Position numbers and translations under genes: made by a program
The notes under the pieces: generated by a model
Seen by the model: only the letters and a program-made list of their open reading frames with translations
Told to the model about the DNA's origin: nothing
The model's database searches: none
Shown here: positions 1-10,836 of the stretch, in pieces
Layout: each line of letters opens with the position of its first letter
Numbering within the stretch: position 1 is the stretch's first letter
Origin: Agriotes lineatus
Lineage: Eukaryota > Arthropoda > Insecta > Coleoptera > Elateridae
Direction: 5' to 3'
DNA: 64,000 nucleotides
NCBI GenBank assembly: GCA_940337035.1
Contig: CALNHX010005134.1
Coordinates: forward strand, 1 to 64,000

Positions 1-1719
1 TTAAAACAGCAGAGTGTGCTTGAACTTAGAACACAGATTAAATAAAACTCTTACAGCAAGAGCGTTATTTGTCGCCAAGTTATTTAAAGTATATTTTGAT
101 AAGGCTCTGAAACGACGGAGAAGAAAATCCCAAGTCAAAGAAGATCTCAAGTATATCGGACGCAAGTTAAACGGCGAATACAGGAAATAGCAGATATGAA
201 TATGGCAAATGGCGATATGTCTATTGGAGGAAGAGTAAAACCCGTAGAGCTGCAATAGAATAATAAACAGTAGAAAAAAGATGGAAGCATTAAACTACAT
301 TTGTTAGAATGTTAACATGAAACCAACCAAGACATAAATATACATTTACTTTTTTATTTAGTCAAAGAAAATCGAGTAGCCACACCACAGTTCACAAAGT
401 TCTTTGCTGTTAATGTTAGCAAACATTTTTTCTTCTGGAACCGTCAAATTATAGCTTAGAAATCGCTTGGAACAGGACTTTCTTGCCTCGTTGTGCTGTC
501 TTTGATGCTCTGGACTCCTTTTAGGTCAGCCTTTTTTAAAATCGCGATATCCAACGTGCAGTATAATATCTGCTGCTATGCTTGTAAGTTACATAGAACC
601 TCAATTTGTTTACGAAAACTTCCTTATGTAGAATCAAACACATACAAAATCTAGAATAAACATAAATCCTGCTTTCTTTGAAGAACTGTCACTTTTTTAA
701 TAACAATCGGAAAGTCATAACCACTGAAGTTTCAATTTTGTAATACTTCTGCTGTATTAAACAACTTATGACTTTAGTTATTATTAAATAAAGTACTATT
801 TATGAGTGCAACTTTATGCATCCCCATGTGACAAGGAATAGAACACGATTCTTTTACTAAAATTAGCTTAAAAGTTAAGGTTAATCAGTCATTTGTTTAT
901 AATTCTTGCCTCTGATTGATCGATCAAAACGCGACATGATTCGTTTGATTAATCACACAGAACTAACAAATACCGAGAGGGGGTTAAAACTAATTTTAAA
1001 GAATAATGAATTTGCATTCTAATAATTACATTATCAACTTGCTTGCTATATACAAATACATTGTCAAACAATTACTCATAATTCACGCATATTTGTTAAT
1101 TAACTAATTTAGAGTAATGCAACATCTAATATGTCCTCTATGTATACTAGCTATGTACAAATCTATATTAACATTTTGCTATAAAAGTGTGTTATAGGCT
1201 CAAACTATAATGTTAAATTCGGCGTGTACGCCCTAAATGACCTATCTATGCAACTTTTTCCTTTTTAAAATACATTTTATAATATTAAACTGACGATTAT
1301 CTAATTTCAGGTTGCTAGCTTAGTGCTTCAGCGATTTCAACATATGAAATTAATTAAATGTCACACGATTCCGGTGTGATTAGGCTGAGAAATCTAAAAT
1401 CGTAAAAAGTATATGAATGAACTGGCTTATTTATACACATTTTCTTATTTTTTTTTATTTGCAAGTTATTGTCAGATCAACAATGAAATTGTTATATATG
1501 ACATATTTAATACAGACAAAGAGTAACGATAAATAGCGGGACAAGACTGTTTATAACCGTCTTTATTACAATACTCGTTTTTAATTTAGCTGCTATGTTC
1601 GTCAGAGGCTATAATATCTTGAGGTAACCTTTGTTTCAGTCTAACATGTATGTTCTGTTGGCACAAATTCTAGTGGATGACACCGTCACATGCACTCGCG
1701 TTTTGGAAAAACTTTTTGG
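1..1719. other. AT-rich stretch without a recognisable gene
   Basis: I find no domain, tRNA, long inverted repeat or tandem array here. An 84-codon open frame sits at the left edge on the minus strand, and the plus strand there has a basic, lysine- and arginine-rich stretch, but neither resembles a family I know. The region probably holds decayed transposon sequence or intergenic DNA. Confidence 0.5.
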
Positions 1720-2330
1720 CACAATACTCCTAGTTCATAATGCAGTTAATTATTACGAATAAACCACGGGGCGTTCACTGCAATTCGCAACACTTTGTTT
1801 TGAAATCGCTGTAGTTTGTTAATGTTCGTTTTAGATGTAGTACACCAAACTGGATAGTTGCAATAGTTTATGGTTTATGTGAAAGCTCCAAGTGAGACGT
1901 GTGTCCAAATAAACACCAAAAGATTTTACGGCTAGCTCTGTTGGATTCCAGGGTATAGATTTTCCTTTAATTGTGATGTTGAGCGGCGTAGTTATTTTCC
2001 TTAGTGTGAAGATTTTACTTTGACATTTGGAGGGATTTATTTGAATATTCCAGGTTTTGAACCATTTGTTAATTGTGTATGTTGCATGTTGTAATTGTTG
2101 TACTGCGTCTTGTAAGTCCGTACTTTGCGTGATTATCGCCGTGACATTAGCAAATTTGGCTATGAAAGCTGTGGTAGCTGGAATATTTGATGTGTAGATG
2201 TTGAATAGTAGAGGCTCAAGTATACTTCCTTGAGGAACTCCAGCATGTATTGTTTTTCTGTTAGATGTGTAACAGTTGATCTTGACGGCATGAGTTCTAT
2301 CTTCCGTTGATACACCATTAAAATCTTAGT
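1720..2330 (-). pseudogene. Decayed Jockey-type LINE reverse transcriptase fragment
   Basis: Read on the minus strand, this stretch gives the C-terminal half of a non-LTR reverse transcriptase. A GVPQGS box lies near 2235, followed by a block in the position of the FADD catalytic box. It then gives the INPSKCQ-type segment and the RFQNKVLR segment near the end. The catalytic aspartates are lost (the block reads FANV), and stops and frameshifts follow near 1850 and 1745. The gene order and the RFQNKVLR segment match the Jockey clade and the intact copy at 5.3-8.0 kb, but the text is clearly diverged, so this is an older, 5'-truncated copy. The product would have been the polymerase that copies element RNA at the target site. 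It is inactive. Confidence 0.75.
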
Positions 2331-2668
2331 TATTTTAATTCCAAATTTATTCAGTGAGGTCACTCAAATCTGCTTAATAATACCAACAGAAGAAGTTATC
2401 GGAAATTAATTCAAGGTTCTAAAAGCTATAATTGCATAAAATTGCTATAAAAGCCAAAGTTGTAGGAGTTGCCATGAGCATTTATGTGTATTATTCTGTT
2501 TTGAACCTGTACAGTCCTTTTCATATAAAAATGCTCTTATGGTGTGGTTTCTATCCAAAATATTATTCATAATACAGTTGTATATTGAATATCTCGTCTG
2601 CTCATGTTGGTTTCTACCTATAACAATATACATAATTACAATGACTTCCTTCAACACGGACAGTTCAA

Positions 2669-2990
2669 TTATTCCTCGTCAAGCTCTGTAAGCTTGTTAG
2701 TATTGCTAACGCAAAGAGGGTTCAGATTTCCAATTCGAATTTTCCATATCCATTCGGGTTGCATTTCAGCATAAACATAAACGGCGGCCAAAGTCAATAT
2801 TATGCCGGCATTCCACAAACAAGGGGCGAGTCGACGAAATAGACACAAGTAGCCCTGCAGTGCTGCAATTTTGCGACCGATTCCGCAGGGTTGACGACCA
2901 AGCTCCTGCGATAGCAACCATCGTTTCCTTGCAACAAACGCTTCCCGTCGCCAGCCAGTGAATTCAATCAGAAATCATTGTTTAGAAGTT
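2669..2990 (-). CDS. Unrecognised open frame with one possible membrane segment
   Basis: About 100 codons remain open on the minus strand, in a patch with higher GC than the surroundings. The translation is basic at the N-terminus (several Arg/Lys) and has a hydrophobic run, GIILTLAAVYVY, that could span a membrane, followed by two tryptophans. A second open stretch on the same strand in another frame (about 3000-3190) is also free of stops. I do not recognise a family. The pair could be a decayed exon of a host gene or chance open frames. No start or splice site is convincing. Confidence 0.2.
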
Positions 2991-3642
2991 ATATTTCCTC
3001 ATGCTTTGACGGTGAGCTAACAGGCTCCCCTGCTGATATTCCACTTCGTGCACAATAAACATCCGATACTGTATCGAAGTGCGAACAACAGACACTCGGC
3101 GCAAAGTTGCCCCATTGTGCTGCAGGCTGAAATTCTAAAACGCTTTGCTGAAGCGCTTTGATTTCAGCATACCTTGCTAGACGAGTAAGTATTCGCTGAT
3201 TGTTTTAAGAATGAACACGAGCTCGTCTGCCGAGCAAGGAACTGCTTTAATAGGATTTTCAACAGTGTTTTCCGACTCTGACTTTGAAATTTTAACCTTT
3301 GTTTTCTTATATTAGTAATTCAATACATAGTGATATCTTTTAATTTGCTATTATTCCTTACTAAATTAAAAATTCCTCCTTTAAGTGACTACGTTCTTCA
3401 CTGTCATTTTACGATGTTACGACTGATCCTCGACACCGAAATATAAAAGGGGCTAAATATAATGAACGAATGAACTTTACTCTCAGAAAGAACTATTCCA
3501 TTATATCTAGTATTACATATGGCCATTAGTTTATTTAACAGTAGATAAACCATATTTTTTGCTGTTTTATAGCAGTCACTCAATCATGATTTGTAGACCT
3601 TCTAGATTATTTACTAATTTGACGCTCTCATGTACTTATCCA

Positions 3643-3838
3643 CAGAGCCGGATTAAGGGGGGGGCTAAGGGGGCTGCAGCCCCGGGCCACCGAATTTCGG
3701 GGGCCTCGAAAAGATTCGAAGGTTATAATCTAATGTGGTTTCTAATCGTTTAGATCCCTTTGTACCCGTTGCAAAAATGGGAATAGGGCCTCTAAAAAAA
3801 TTTAGCCCTGGGCCTAACATATTCCTAATCCGGCTCTG
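3643..3838. mobile_element. Non-autonomous hAT MITE, 196 bp
   Basis: The element begins CAGAGCCGGATTAAG and ends with the reverse complement CTAATCCGGCTCTG. It is flanked on both sides by the perfect 8-bp direct repeat CTTATCCA (3635-3642 and 3839-3846). An 8-bp target duplication with a CAGNG terminus is the hallmark of the hAT superfamily. There is no coding capacity, so a transposase would have to be supplied in trans. The perfect duplication suggests a fairly recent insertion. Confidence 0.88.
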
Positions 3839-3904
3839 CTTATCCAAAATTAATTGCCGTTTGCCCTTTGATTATAACCCTAGTAATTTGTTCTATCAAG
3901 ATCC

Positions 3905-4115
3905 TTTGAAATAGTGTCTGAGTAGTGTAGTGTAGAGCGTGTAACATCGACAGAAGAAGCCCATTTAACTTTGTTAGCTCACTTCCAAGATAACTCAGTT
4001 ATTATGTGAATGTCCCTTCCGTGTACGCCAATTGACTACACTATTTCTATTAGTTTCTGATGTTTGACACAGTTGAAAGCCTTCCTGCAATCAACGAAAC
4101 CATCGCAGAGGTCAA
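3905..4115 (-). pseudogene. Decayed LINE fragment resembling RTE/BovB-type reverse transcriptase
   Basis: On the minus strand the translation gives FVDCRKAFNCVKHQKL followed by a segment like IGVHGRDIHII, which matches the fingers/palm region of RTE-type reverse transcriptases (FxDFxKAFDxxxHxxL, then IGIxGxxxxII). In-frame stops interrupt it, and neither end of the element is visible. It is a short, inactive remnant of a LINE different from the Jockey copies nearby. The assignment to RTE rather than another clade is an inference from the wording of the motif. Confidence 0.5.
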
Positions 4116-4354
4116 AAATCATTCCTCGTTATCATTGTGTCGAACTCTACACACAAAATAGTGCTTGGTGAGTATCCAGTTTTTTCGAATATAAATTACA
4201 TATCATGCAGTTTTTCATTTTAACATGTTGAAAAAAAATGCTGTTAAGCGTGGTAAGTGCATAGAGCATATTTTGTTCCGTGTGGACTTGCTATCCAATA
4301 TTTTTTGCAACGCCATTTACAAATTTTTAAAATGTAGAAATTGAACGTCTGAAA

Positions 4355-4800
4355 AGAAAATAGTATATTACATACCGAGGTGGAAAGTGTTTTATTCCCG
4401 TCGAGAGATTAAGTAGTTAACCGAGACGCGTAGCGTCGAGGTGAACTTTATCTCGAGACAGGAATGAAACTTTTCACCGTGGTATGTATACTATTTTATT
4501 CGCAACCACTTTATTCTAAACAATAATTGGAAAAATTATTATAATATGATACGACACGTTCTGACGCGCATGAATGAATCAACGAGATTCCCAGTGTCCC
4601 TACCTACACAGCGGTCGGGAATGGATCGCGCATGAATGGATCAACGAGATTCCCATTGTCCCTACCTACTTAGCGGTCGGGAATGGATTCATTTCCAACC
4701 GGCAATCACTTTTCCGACCGGTTGGAAAGTTACATTTTCCAACTTTTTAAAAGTCAGTAATGATCTTATTACATATATGGTTGCGAATAAAAGTTATTGT
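4355..4800. repeat. Inverted-repeat element with an internal 62-bp tandem duplication
   Basis: Two nested inverted pairs are visible. ATACCGAGGTGGAAAGTG (near 4372) faces CTTTTCACCGTGGTAT (near 4467), and TTTTATTCGCAACCA (4494-4508) faces TGGTTGCGAATAAAA (near 4777). Between the second pair a 62-bp unit starting GCGCATGAATG is repeated almost exactly (4566-4627 and 4628-4689). No coding capacity is seen. The organisation suggests a MITE or foldback element, but I could not fix a target duplication. Confidence 0.55.
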
Positions 4801-5274
4801 CATGACCTTTGAAGAGATTTTGGAAATGGGCCACCCTGAAAAGTGGCAATAATTTGGAATATAATTTTTATTTCTGGATTTATTGGCATAACAACATTGC
4901 AGAACTCTTTGTATTTACGTTTTTCTCTAAAATGTCGTATTAGGTTTGTGCCAAATTACTCTGTCACTATGGATATCTTAAGATGGCAATTTACTACAAT
5001 AAAATGCTTTTTTGAGTTATAGCACTATTTTATTTATACCTAGTTACCAATTTTTTATCTATTGAAATGTGTTCGTTCGTAATTTTTTTTTTTTTAATAA
5101 ATTTATTAACTAATTGCAATCTGTATAACAAAGGAATACAATAAGCAAAACAGATAAACGATTAAAAGTGTCATGAATAGATGTGAGAGGCAGGATCCAT
5201 CAATCCTAACACCAAGATTTCTTACAAATAATATGTTTAGCGACTAGATGTTACAATAATTACTAATTAAACAT

Positions 5275-7983
5275 TTACAGCTGTATAAATCTATGTGGCA
5301 AGTCAAGTGGCTTAATTCTACTGAGTCTTTGGACGTTTGCACTGTTATCAAGAAGATTTACAGCGTGATAGTTAGGATGGAATTCCAATTTATTTAAATA
5401 TTTTTCACTGTGCTTCACTATAGTGTCTTTCACGGAGTCCACTTTCAGATCACACAAAATGTCTGCATTTCTTAGGAAATATGGAGCATCACACATAGCG
5501 CGTAACACTTTGGACTGGAAGCGTTCGATGATTTGAATGTTGGTACAGGCTGCTGTGCCCCAGAGTTGTATCCCATAGGTCCAGATGGGCTTGAATGCTA
5601 CATTATATACGAGGAGTTTGTTACGAAGAGACAATTTGGATTTTCTTCCCAGTAACCAATAGTGTTTGCTAAATTTTAGACCGAGTTGCTTCCGCTTTTT
5701 CCAAATGTGGTCTTTCCACGTTAGACCCCTGTCAAGGTGCAAGCCTAGGTATTTCACCTCTGTTACTTGTGGTAGTGGTGCATTATGCATGAAGACTTGA
5801 GGTACGTTGCCTTTACATTTTGTGAAGGTAATATGATGTGATTTAGTTTCATTTATTTTAATCCTCCACCTTTTTGCCCATGTCTCTATCTCGTTTAAAT
5901 TTTCCTGCAGGATCTCCGCAGCTATAATGGGGTCTTTATGCTTAGCCATAATTGCTTTGTCATCGGCAAATGTGGCCGTAAATGTTTGATCATTGGTGGG
6001 CAGATCAGCAGTGAAGATAAGGTACAAGAGCGGCCCCAGCACACTGCCCTGGGGTACACCAGATAGGATTTGATGAAGATCAGATAGTTGTTGTTCATAT
6101 TTGACTTGAAAGTATCTACCATCTAAGTAAGATTTAAGAATAATGTAGTACGAGTGCGGTAGTGCAGATTTTAATTTATAGAGGAGACCATCATGCCAGA
6201 CTTTATCAAAAGCCTGGCTATCATCAAGAAATGCTGCTGTACAATACATCTTTTCTTCGAATGATTGATTTATAAAGTCTACAACTCGATGGACTTGATG
6301 TATGGTTGAATGCTGCTCTCGAAAGCCAAACTGATGGTCTGGAATAAGATTAAGATCTTCTACGATAGGCATAAGTCTTCTGAGTAGTAACTTTTCTAAT
6401 AGTTTGCCTAGTATGGGCAAGAGGCTGATAGGCCTGTAAGAGCTGACTTCATTTGGTGGTTTGCTAGGTTTTAGAATTAGGATTACTTGGGCAACTTTCC
6501 ATGGAGCTGGGAAGTAGCCCAGTCTTAATACAGCATTGAAGATAGTTGTTAGCATAACTATGCCCTTACGCGGAAGTTCTTTTATAAGTTGCCCGGTAAT
6601 TAAGTCAAAGCCAGGAGCCTTTTTTGGATGAAGGTTGGTTTTAATCATGTTTTTTACTTCCCTGACTGTAAAGAGATCTGGTAACGGAGACATCTGGTAA
6701 GGGGCTTCTAGAGCGTCCTTAATTTCCAATTCTGCTTCAGGAGTATTTGACGACGGTAAGGGTTGAAATACTTTCACTAAATATTGCGCAAATGTGTCTG
6801 CCTTATCCGAGTCAGTACGTGCCCAGCTACCATTTTCTTTGTGTATAGGGGAGACTGGTAGTTTTTGATGTTTTATTCTCTTGGTCGCTGTCCATAAAGA
6901 GTAATTCGTGTCATCCGTAGCGGTAAGGTTTTCAAGATATTCTTGGAAGCATTCGTTTTTCAGGTTCCTGATTAGGCTTTTTAGTTCACTAGAGGCTTGA
7001 TTATAACGCGTTTTGTCTGAAGGATATCTGGTGGTTTGCCAAATTTTCCTAAGCCGTTTCTTCTCAGCTATTTTCTTTTTGACGGATATTGGACAGCATT
7101 CTTGCATATTTTTAGTTGGAATAACAGGTGTAGCAGACCAGGCTGATTCCTGGATAATTCTAGTAAAGTTTAAAACAGCGGCTTCTAAGTCTTCGGTGGA
7201 TTTTAAAGGGATTCTCATGTTAAGTTGGTTGTCCACTAAGCTTCTGAAGTATTGCCAGTCTGTTCTATTGTTAAATAGCTTTGCTGGTTTCTCCTTTTCG
7301 ATGATCGTAGCACTAACAGAGGATATAACAGGAGTGTGATCAGAGAATAAATCTAGACATGAACAGATATCCTGGTATCCTGGAGCGATACCTTTTGTGA
7401 CAAAGAAATCCAACAAGTCCGGTATTTTATTTGGGTCTGTTGGCCAGTATGTAGGTTCATATGTAGACAAATGGTTTAATTGAAGTTCTTGCATGATTTG
7501 GTACAGAGCTCTACCCCTGCCTGGGGGAGAAAGACGAGAACCCCAGTGAGTATGCTTCGCATTGTAGTCTCCACCGGCCATGAATCTGCTACCCAGTGAC
7601 CGAAAATATGTGATAAGACCCTCCTTGTTGACGGGATAATTTGGAGGGCAATACGCTGCGGACAGAGTAAGTGGACCATGCCAGTCTAGAATCTCTAAGG
7701 TTGTTGCTTGTAAATAGTTTTCCTTGAAGTGAGGCAGCTCATGATGTTTGATACATTGCTTGATTATTATGGCTGTGCCACCCCTCGCTTGTCTCTCTGC
7801 GTCTGGATGATTTGTGGAGTACACGATATAGTTTGGTATCTTAAACTGACTTCTGCTGGAGAAGTGAGTCTCTGATATTAATAGGATATCAATGCTGTTG
7901 TGTATGAGAAATGTTGCAACTTCCTGTTTGTGGCTAGAAAGGCCATTGGCATTCCAAAGCGCTATCTTATAAATCGGTGCCAT
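5275..7983 (-). CDS. Jockey ORF2: endonuclease-reverse transcriptase (902 aa)
   Basis: This enzyme nicks target DNA and reverse-transcribes the element RNA at the nick. The N-terminal third is an APE-like endonuclease: it starts with LWNANGL, then ISETHF, and has the SDHTPV metal-site motif near residue 215. The reverse transcriptase follows with SYRPISLLPILGK, HQFGFREQHS, FLDDSQAFDKVWH, SGVPQGSVLGPLLY and an intact FADD active site. The C-terminus has RFQSKVLRAMCDAPYF, typical of Jockey. The length is normal for the clade. The start codon lies 17 bp inside the end of ORF1, so translation probably relies on reinitiation or coupling. All catalytic boxes that I can judge are present. Confidence 0.93.
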   Translation of the reverse strand: MAPIYKIALWNANGLSSHKQEVATFLIHNSIDILLISETHFSSRSQFKIPNYIVYSTNHPDAERQARGGTAIIIKQCIKHHELPHFKENYLQATTLEILDWHGPLTLSAAYCPPNYPVNKEGLITYFRSLGSRFMAGGDYNAKHTHWGSRLSPPGRGRALYQIMQELQLNHLSTYEPTYWPTDPNKIPDLLDFFVTKGIAPGYQDICSCLDLFSDHTPVISSVSATIIEKEKPAKLFNNRTDWQYFRSLVDNQLNMRIPLKSTEDLEAAVLNFTRIIQESAWSATPVIPTKNMQECCPISVKKKIAEKKRLRKIWQTTRYPSDKTRYNQASSELKSLIRNLKNECFQEYLENLTATDDTNYSLWTATKRIKHQKLPVSPIHKENGSWARTDSDKADTFAQYLVKVFQPLPSSNTPEAELEIKDALEAPYQMSPLPDLFTVREVKNMIKTNLHPKKAPGFDLITGQLIKELPRKGIVMLTTIFNAVLRLGYFPAPWKVAQVILILKPSKPPNEVSSYRPISLLPILGKLLEKLLLRRLMPIVEDLNLIPDHQFGFREQHSTIHQVHRVVDFINQSFEEKMYCTAAFLDDSQAFDKVWHDGLLYKLKSALPHSYYIILKSYLDGRYFQVKYEQQLSDLHQILSGVPQGSVLGPLLYLIFTADLPTNDQTFTATFADDKAIMAKHKDPIIAAEILQENLNEIETWAKRWRIKINETKSHHITFTKCKGNVPQVFMHNAPLPQVTEVKYLGLHLDRGLTWKDHIWKKRKQLGLKFSKHYWLLGRKSKLSLRNKLLVYNVAFKPIWTYGIQLWGTAACTNIQIIERFQSKVLRAMCDAPYFLRNADILCDLKVDSVKDTIVKHSEKYLNKLEFHPNYHAVNLLDNSANVQRLSRIKPLDLPHRFIQL

Positions 7984-9754
7984 TTTTATTTTTTAACAGT
8001 TCCTCTCTCAAGAGTCTGATCTCTGCTGTTAGGTTGTCAATGGTTTGCTGTTGGGCTTGAATGGTTTGCTGCATTGATACTATTATGGAAGTTAAATCTC
8101 CAGTTTGTTGTCCGGGTACTTGATTGTTAGTTTGCGGATATTGAGGAATTTGGAATACAGTTTGATTTTGAGAGGATTGAAAAGTTTCGTAGGTAGGTTG
8201 GTTTTTACTGTTTGCTAGGCTATGATGTGTAGGAGTTTTGTTCTTTACAATTTCTGCCCATGTTTGACTTGGGTTTGGGTTTATACTTTGTGCAGTTGGC
8301 TGATGAACTCGTAACTGGTGTGCTGTCGTTTGAGTGGGTTGCTGTTGATTGAATGTGGGATAGGTTAACCTAGCTTGATTAGGGAATCTTCTACACAGAA
8401 TATCCAAATAGACTTTGCAGCCTTTATAATTAGCAGGATGTGCGCCTCTGCACAGTACGCATCTTGCCGGTTTACCATCTTCACGGTTTTTCGAGCACGT
8501 ACGATAATCGTGGAGCTCTGCGCATTTTACACAACGGGGGGGTCTGGTGCATCTGTTTCTTGTATGCCCATAGCATTGACAGTTTTTGCACTGAGGAATC
8601 TGGGGTTTTCTTATCGGTTCTTCGAATACTACTATTGCATTTTCAATGTGTTTGATTTTAAATATTTCTTTATTGTTTGGACTGCGTTTGATGTCAATGA
8701 AAAACAGATTTTTCTTTTGTTTGGTTTCTCTATTAATAACGTTAGTTATATTTACTACTACATGACCCTCTGTCTTTAGTACTTTTTTGATTAAATCAAC
8801 ATCTGTGGAATGGTGCATGTGTTTTAAGACAACTCTGAAAGTTTTTTCCTCTTCCAAGCTGTAAGTATGTCTAGCTATTTTTTGTTGGTCCAATACATCC
8901 CTAATTTTTTTGTAGTCTTCGACACTTTTTAGTTGTAATTTAACTTTATTACCTTGCATTAATTGGTAATAGTAATTTTTTTTGTCAATGTGGGAGTTTA
9001 TTAAGTTTAACAAGGGTTGAAGTGCTGTGACGTAATGAAGTATGAAGGGAGGTACTTGTGCGACATTTTCTTTTTTATTATGTATGGCGTTTGATTGTCC
9101 AGAGGTATCTGCAACAGGTACTTGTGCGGCATTTTCTTTTTTATTGTGTATGGCGTTTGATTGTCCAGAGGTATCTGCAACAGTCAATGCCGCGTATCTG
9201 TTAGTAGTTGGTGTTACAGTCTTTATCTGTTTGGATTTCTGTGAGGGTGGGCTAGTATTTGCTCGCCTTCTCTTTGATGTTTTTACCTGTTGGAAGTCGT
9301 TGAGAACAATTACTTCCGATTTATCACTAGCAACTGACATGATGTCTTCATTGGACTTATTACGATCTGTATGTGATGTGGAATTTTGACTATAATCCAT
9401 TTGTTGTATTGACATTATGGTATGGGGGTTAACATGCCCAGCTGCCATTTGTGTGGACATTAATTCAGATTGTGTTAGGTTAAGTTGAACTGGATTTGAT
9501 TCCATCATAGGAACGTATTGCATTTGTGCTGGCTGCAGGATGGGGCTAAACTGCGAATGATTGACTTGCAGGGATGCAGGTTGTGGTGCAAATGATTGTT
9601 GAGGTTGCTGCCATTGCATTAATTGCGGTGGTTGAGATTGAGGCCAAGGCATTTGTTGTTGAGAATGATTAAACATGGGAGTATTATAATTTGCGGCTTG
9701 TTGAGAACAATATGGGTTGAAATTTGCTGAGTAATTAACATTACTATTATACAT
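7967..9754 (-). CDS. Jockey ORF1: Gag-like RNA-binding protein (595 aa)
   Basis: This is the nucleic-acid-binding chaperone that packages LINE RNA into RNPs. The first 170 residues are Gln/Asn/Pro-rich and low complexity. A central globular part follows, then three CCHC-type zinc knuckles (CKNCQCYGHTRNRC, CVKCAELHDYRTC, CVLCRGAHPANYKGC). The C-terminus is again Gln-rich with a short coiled-coil-like end (IDNLTAEIRLLREELL). A 22-residue block near residue 200 is tandemly duplicated. The three-knuckle arrangement and position upstream of ORF2 fit Jockey, I and related LINEs. The frame is intact. Confidence 0.9.
   Translation of the reverse strand: MYNSNVNYSANFNPYCSQQAANYNTPMFNHSQQQMPWPQSQPPQLMQWQQPQQSFAPQPASLQVNHSQFSPILQPAQMQYVPMMESNPVQLNLTQSELMSTQMAAGHVNPHTIMSIQQMDYSQNSTSHTDRNKSNEDIMSVASDKSEVIVLNDFQQVKTSKRRRANTSPPSQKSKQIKTVTPTTNRYAALTVADTSGQSNAIHNKKENAAQVPVADTSGQSNAIHNKKENVAQVPPFILHYVTALQPLLNLINSHIDKKNYYYQLMQGNKVKLQLKSVEDYKKIRDVLDQQKIARHTYSLEEEKTFRVVLKHMHHSTDVDLIKKVLKTEGHVVVNITNVINRETKQKKNLFFIDIKRSPNNKEIFKIKHIENAIVVFEEPIRKPQIPQCKNCQCYGHTRNRCTRPPRCVKCAELHDYRTCSKNREDGKPARCVLCRGAHPANYKGCKVYLDILCRRFPNQARLTYPTFNQQQPTQTTAHQLRVHQPTAQSINPNPSQTWAEIVKNKTPTHHSLANSKNQPTYETFQSSQNQTVFQIPQYPQTNNQVPGQQTGDLTSIIVSMQQTIQAQQQTIDNLTAEIRLLREELLKNKNGTDL
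9051..9182 (-). repeat. 66-bp in-frame tandem duplication inside Jockey ORF1
   Basis: Two 66-bp units (9051-9116 and 9117-9182) differ at only two positions that I can see. Each encodes the same 22 residues starting VADTSGQSN, so the frame is kept. The duplication sits in the linker between the Gln-rich N-terminus and the globular part of ORF1, a place likely to tolerate length change. Confidence 0.9.
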
Positions 9755-9944
9755 ACTGAATTGATTTGTTATAAATTTTATGCACTAAGTAATTTAAAAA
9801 GTTTCACCAGATAAGGGGCTGGGACCAAAGATACGGCGCGGTCACCGACACCGCGCGAAAAGTGACCTGGAGTGCACTAACTTATCACACGTCTGCACAC
9901 TTTGAGCTACACAACTCATCTTACATTAAAAATGAATTACCTAC

Positions 9945-10215
9945 CTGATAAATTGACAGTAGGTAAGGAATACCGTAACAGTTTGTCCATTGTATCCTTG
10001 CATAACTCCGGAAAATGCGTCTCACAAACAACGTAACTGCTTAACTTACGTTGTTCGACATGATGTAATTTTTCGTTTCCGATCCGTTGAAGCCAAATAT
10101 TACGAATATTTCTTTCGGTCGGAATCGAATGCCGCGGCGCTTCAATATTATAGCAGACTGGCTCACAACACGGTTTTGGGGTCAAATTCAATATACGGTC
10201 CGGTCTATTGCGCAT
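9945..10215 (-). CDS. THAP-type zinc-finger exon
   Basis: The minus-strand frame starting at the ATG at 10215 shows the C2CH pattern of a THAP DNA-binding domain. It has a CxxxC pair near residue 17, an invariant-type tryptophan in NIWLQRIG, then CETHF, and at the end a PT motif (YSLPTVN) in the place of the AVPT box. The coding sequence runs into a good splice donor, CAG|GTAGGT, at about 9945, so this is probably a first exon. THAP domains occur in host regulators and in P-element-type transposases; neither partner exon is visible, because the Jockey element lies immediately downstream. The N-terminus before the first Cys is longer than usual, so the true start could be elsewhere. Confidence 0.6.
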
Positions 10216-10675
10216 GCGCTGAGAGCGGAGTGTGTAAAAATGTTGTGGGTGCCGCTATTCTTTGCGCCGCTTTGCTTACTAGTTTTATCAAATAAGGAAC
10301 CAGTCCAAACAATAACCACCTCTAAGATGGAGCCGAACAAAGACAATGACTGACTGCTGAATTTGGTGAATCGGGTAAATCCGCAGAATTACAGCTCAAG
10401 TGTGAAAGACCAATAAAACCAATGTGCGCAATAGTTGAACTAATACCACGTTCCTAACAAAAGAATCTTTTTTTGGCGCACTTACCTACTGCCACCTGTA
10501 GTCTCTGAGAAATATTACTAGCATGGGCTCACTCGGGCTATAAGAGTGAACACCTGGTGCAGACTGCCATTCGAAAATAGTTTCGTCAACAGCAGCAAGA
10601 AATTTACCTGCAGGGAATCTGTAGATTAACACAACACTGGGACTCATACCTTAATATTAAGAGATATATTTTTAA
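10216..10675. other. No gene recognised
   Basis: The sequence just upstream of the THAP exon is somewhat CpG-richer (it includes TGCGCATGCGC near 10210) and could hold a promoter for it. Otherwise I see no coding or repeat signal. Confidence 0.35.
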
Positions 10676-10836
10676 AATTCTGTTACTAGATATGCTATAG
10701 CCTCCAAACGTGCTTCTATTGAACAATACTCGTAGATATTCTTTCAAACATGTATGTCGAATTCCATCTTGTGACGACGTGGTTTTTTAATTTTAATGTA
10801 ATTGCTTGCGGTTGCATTTGTTTCTACAATTCAGAT
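10676..10836 (-). pseudogene. hAT transposase fragment, downstream half of a split gene
   Basis: Minus-strand translation gives VVTRWNSTYMFERI, a well-conserved block of ZBED-type hAT transposases, followed by decayed sequence. It directly abuts the left end of the copia element at 10837 and continues the hAT fragment found beyond the other end of that element (13477 onward). The hAT copy therefore predates the copia insertion. Confidence 0.75.

Larger units (their letters stand above)
5083..9940 (-). mobile_element. Near-complete Jockey-clade LINE retrotransposon
   Basis: On the minus strand the order is a 5' UTR (from about 9940), ORF1 (9754-7967), ORF2 (7983-5275), a 3' UTR of about 180 bp, and a short A-tract seen on the plus strand as the T-run near 5081-5095. 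Both open frames are uninterrupted, with no frameshift or stop. ORF order, zinc knuckles in ORF1, an APE-type endonuclease plus reverse transcriptase in ORF2 and no RNase H domain define the Jockey clade. I could not find a convincing target-site duplication, so the exact 5' end is uncertain. It is the best candidate in the window for an autonomous, possibly active LINE. Confidence 0.88.

Noticed and set aside
8375..9389. Several plus-strand frames opposite the Jockey ORF1
   Set aside because: They are shadows of an intact 595-codon frame with three zinc knuckles.
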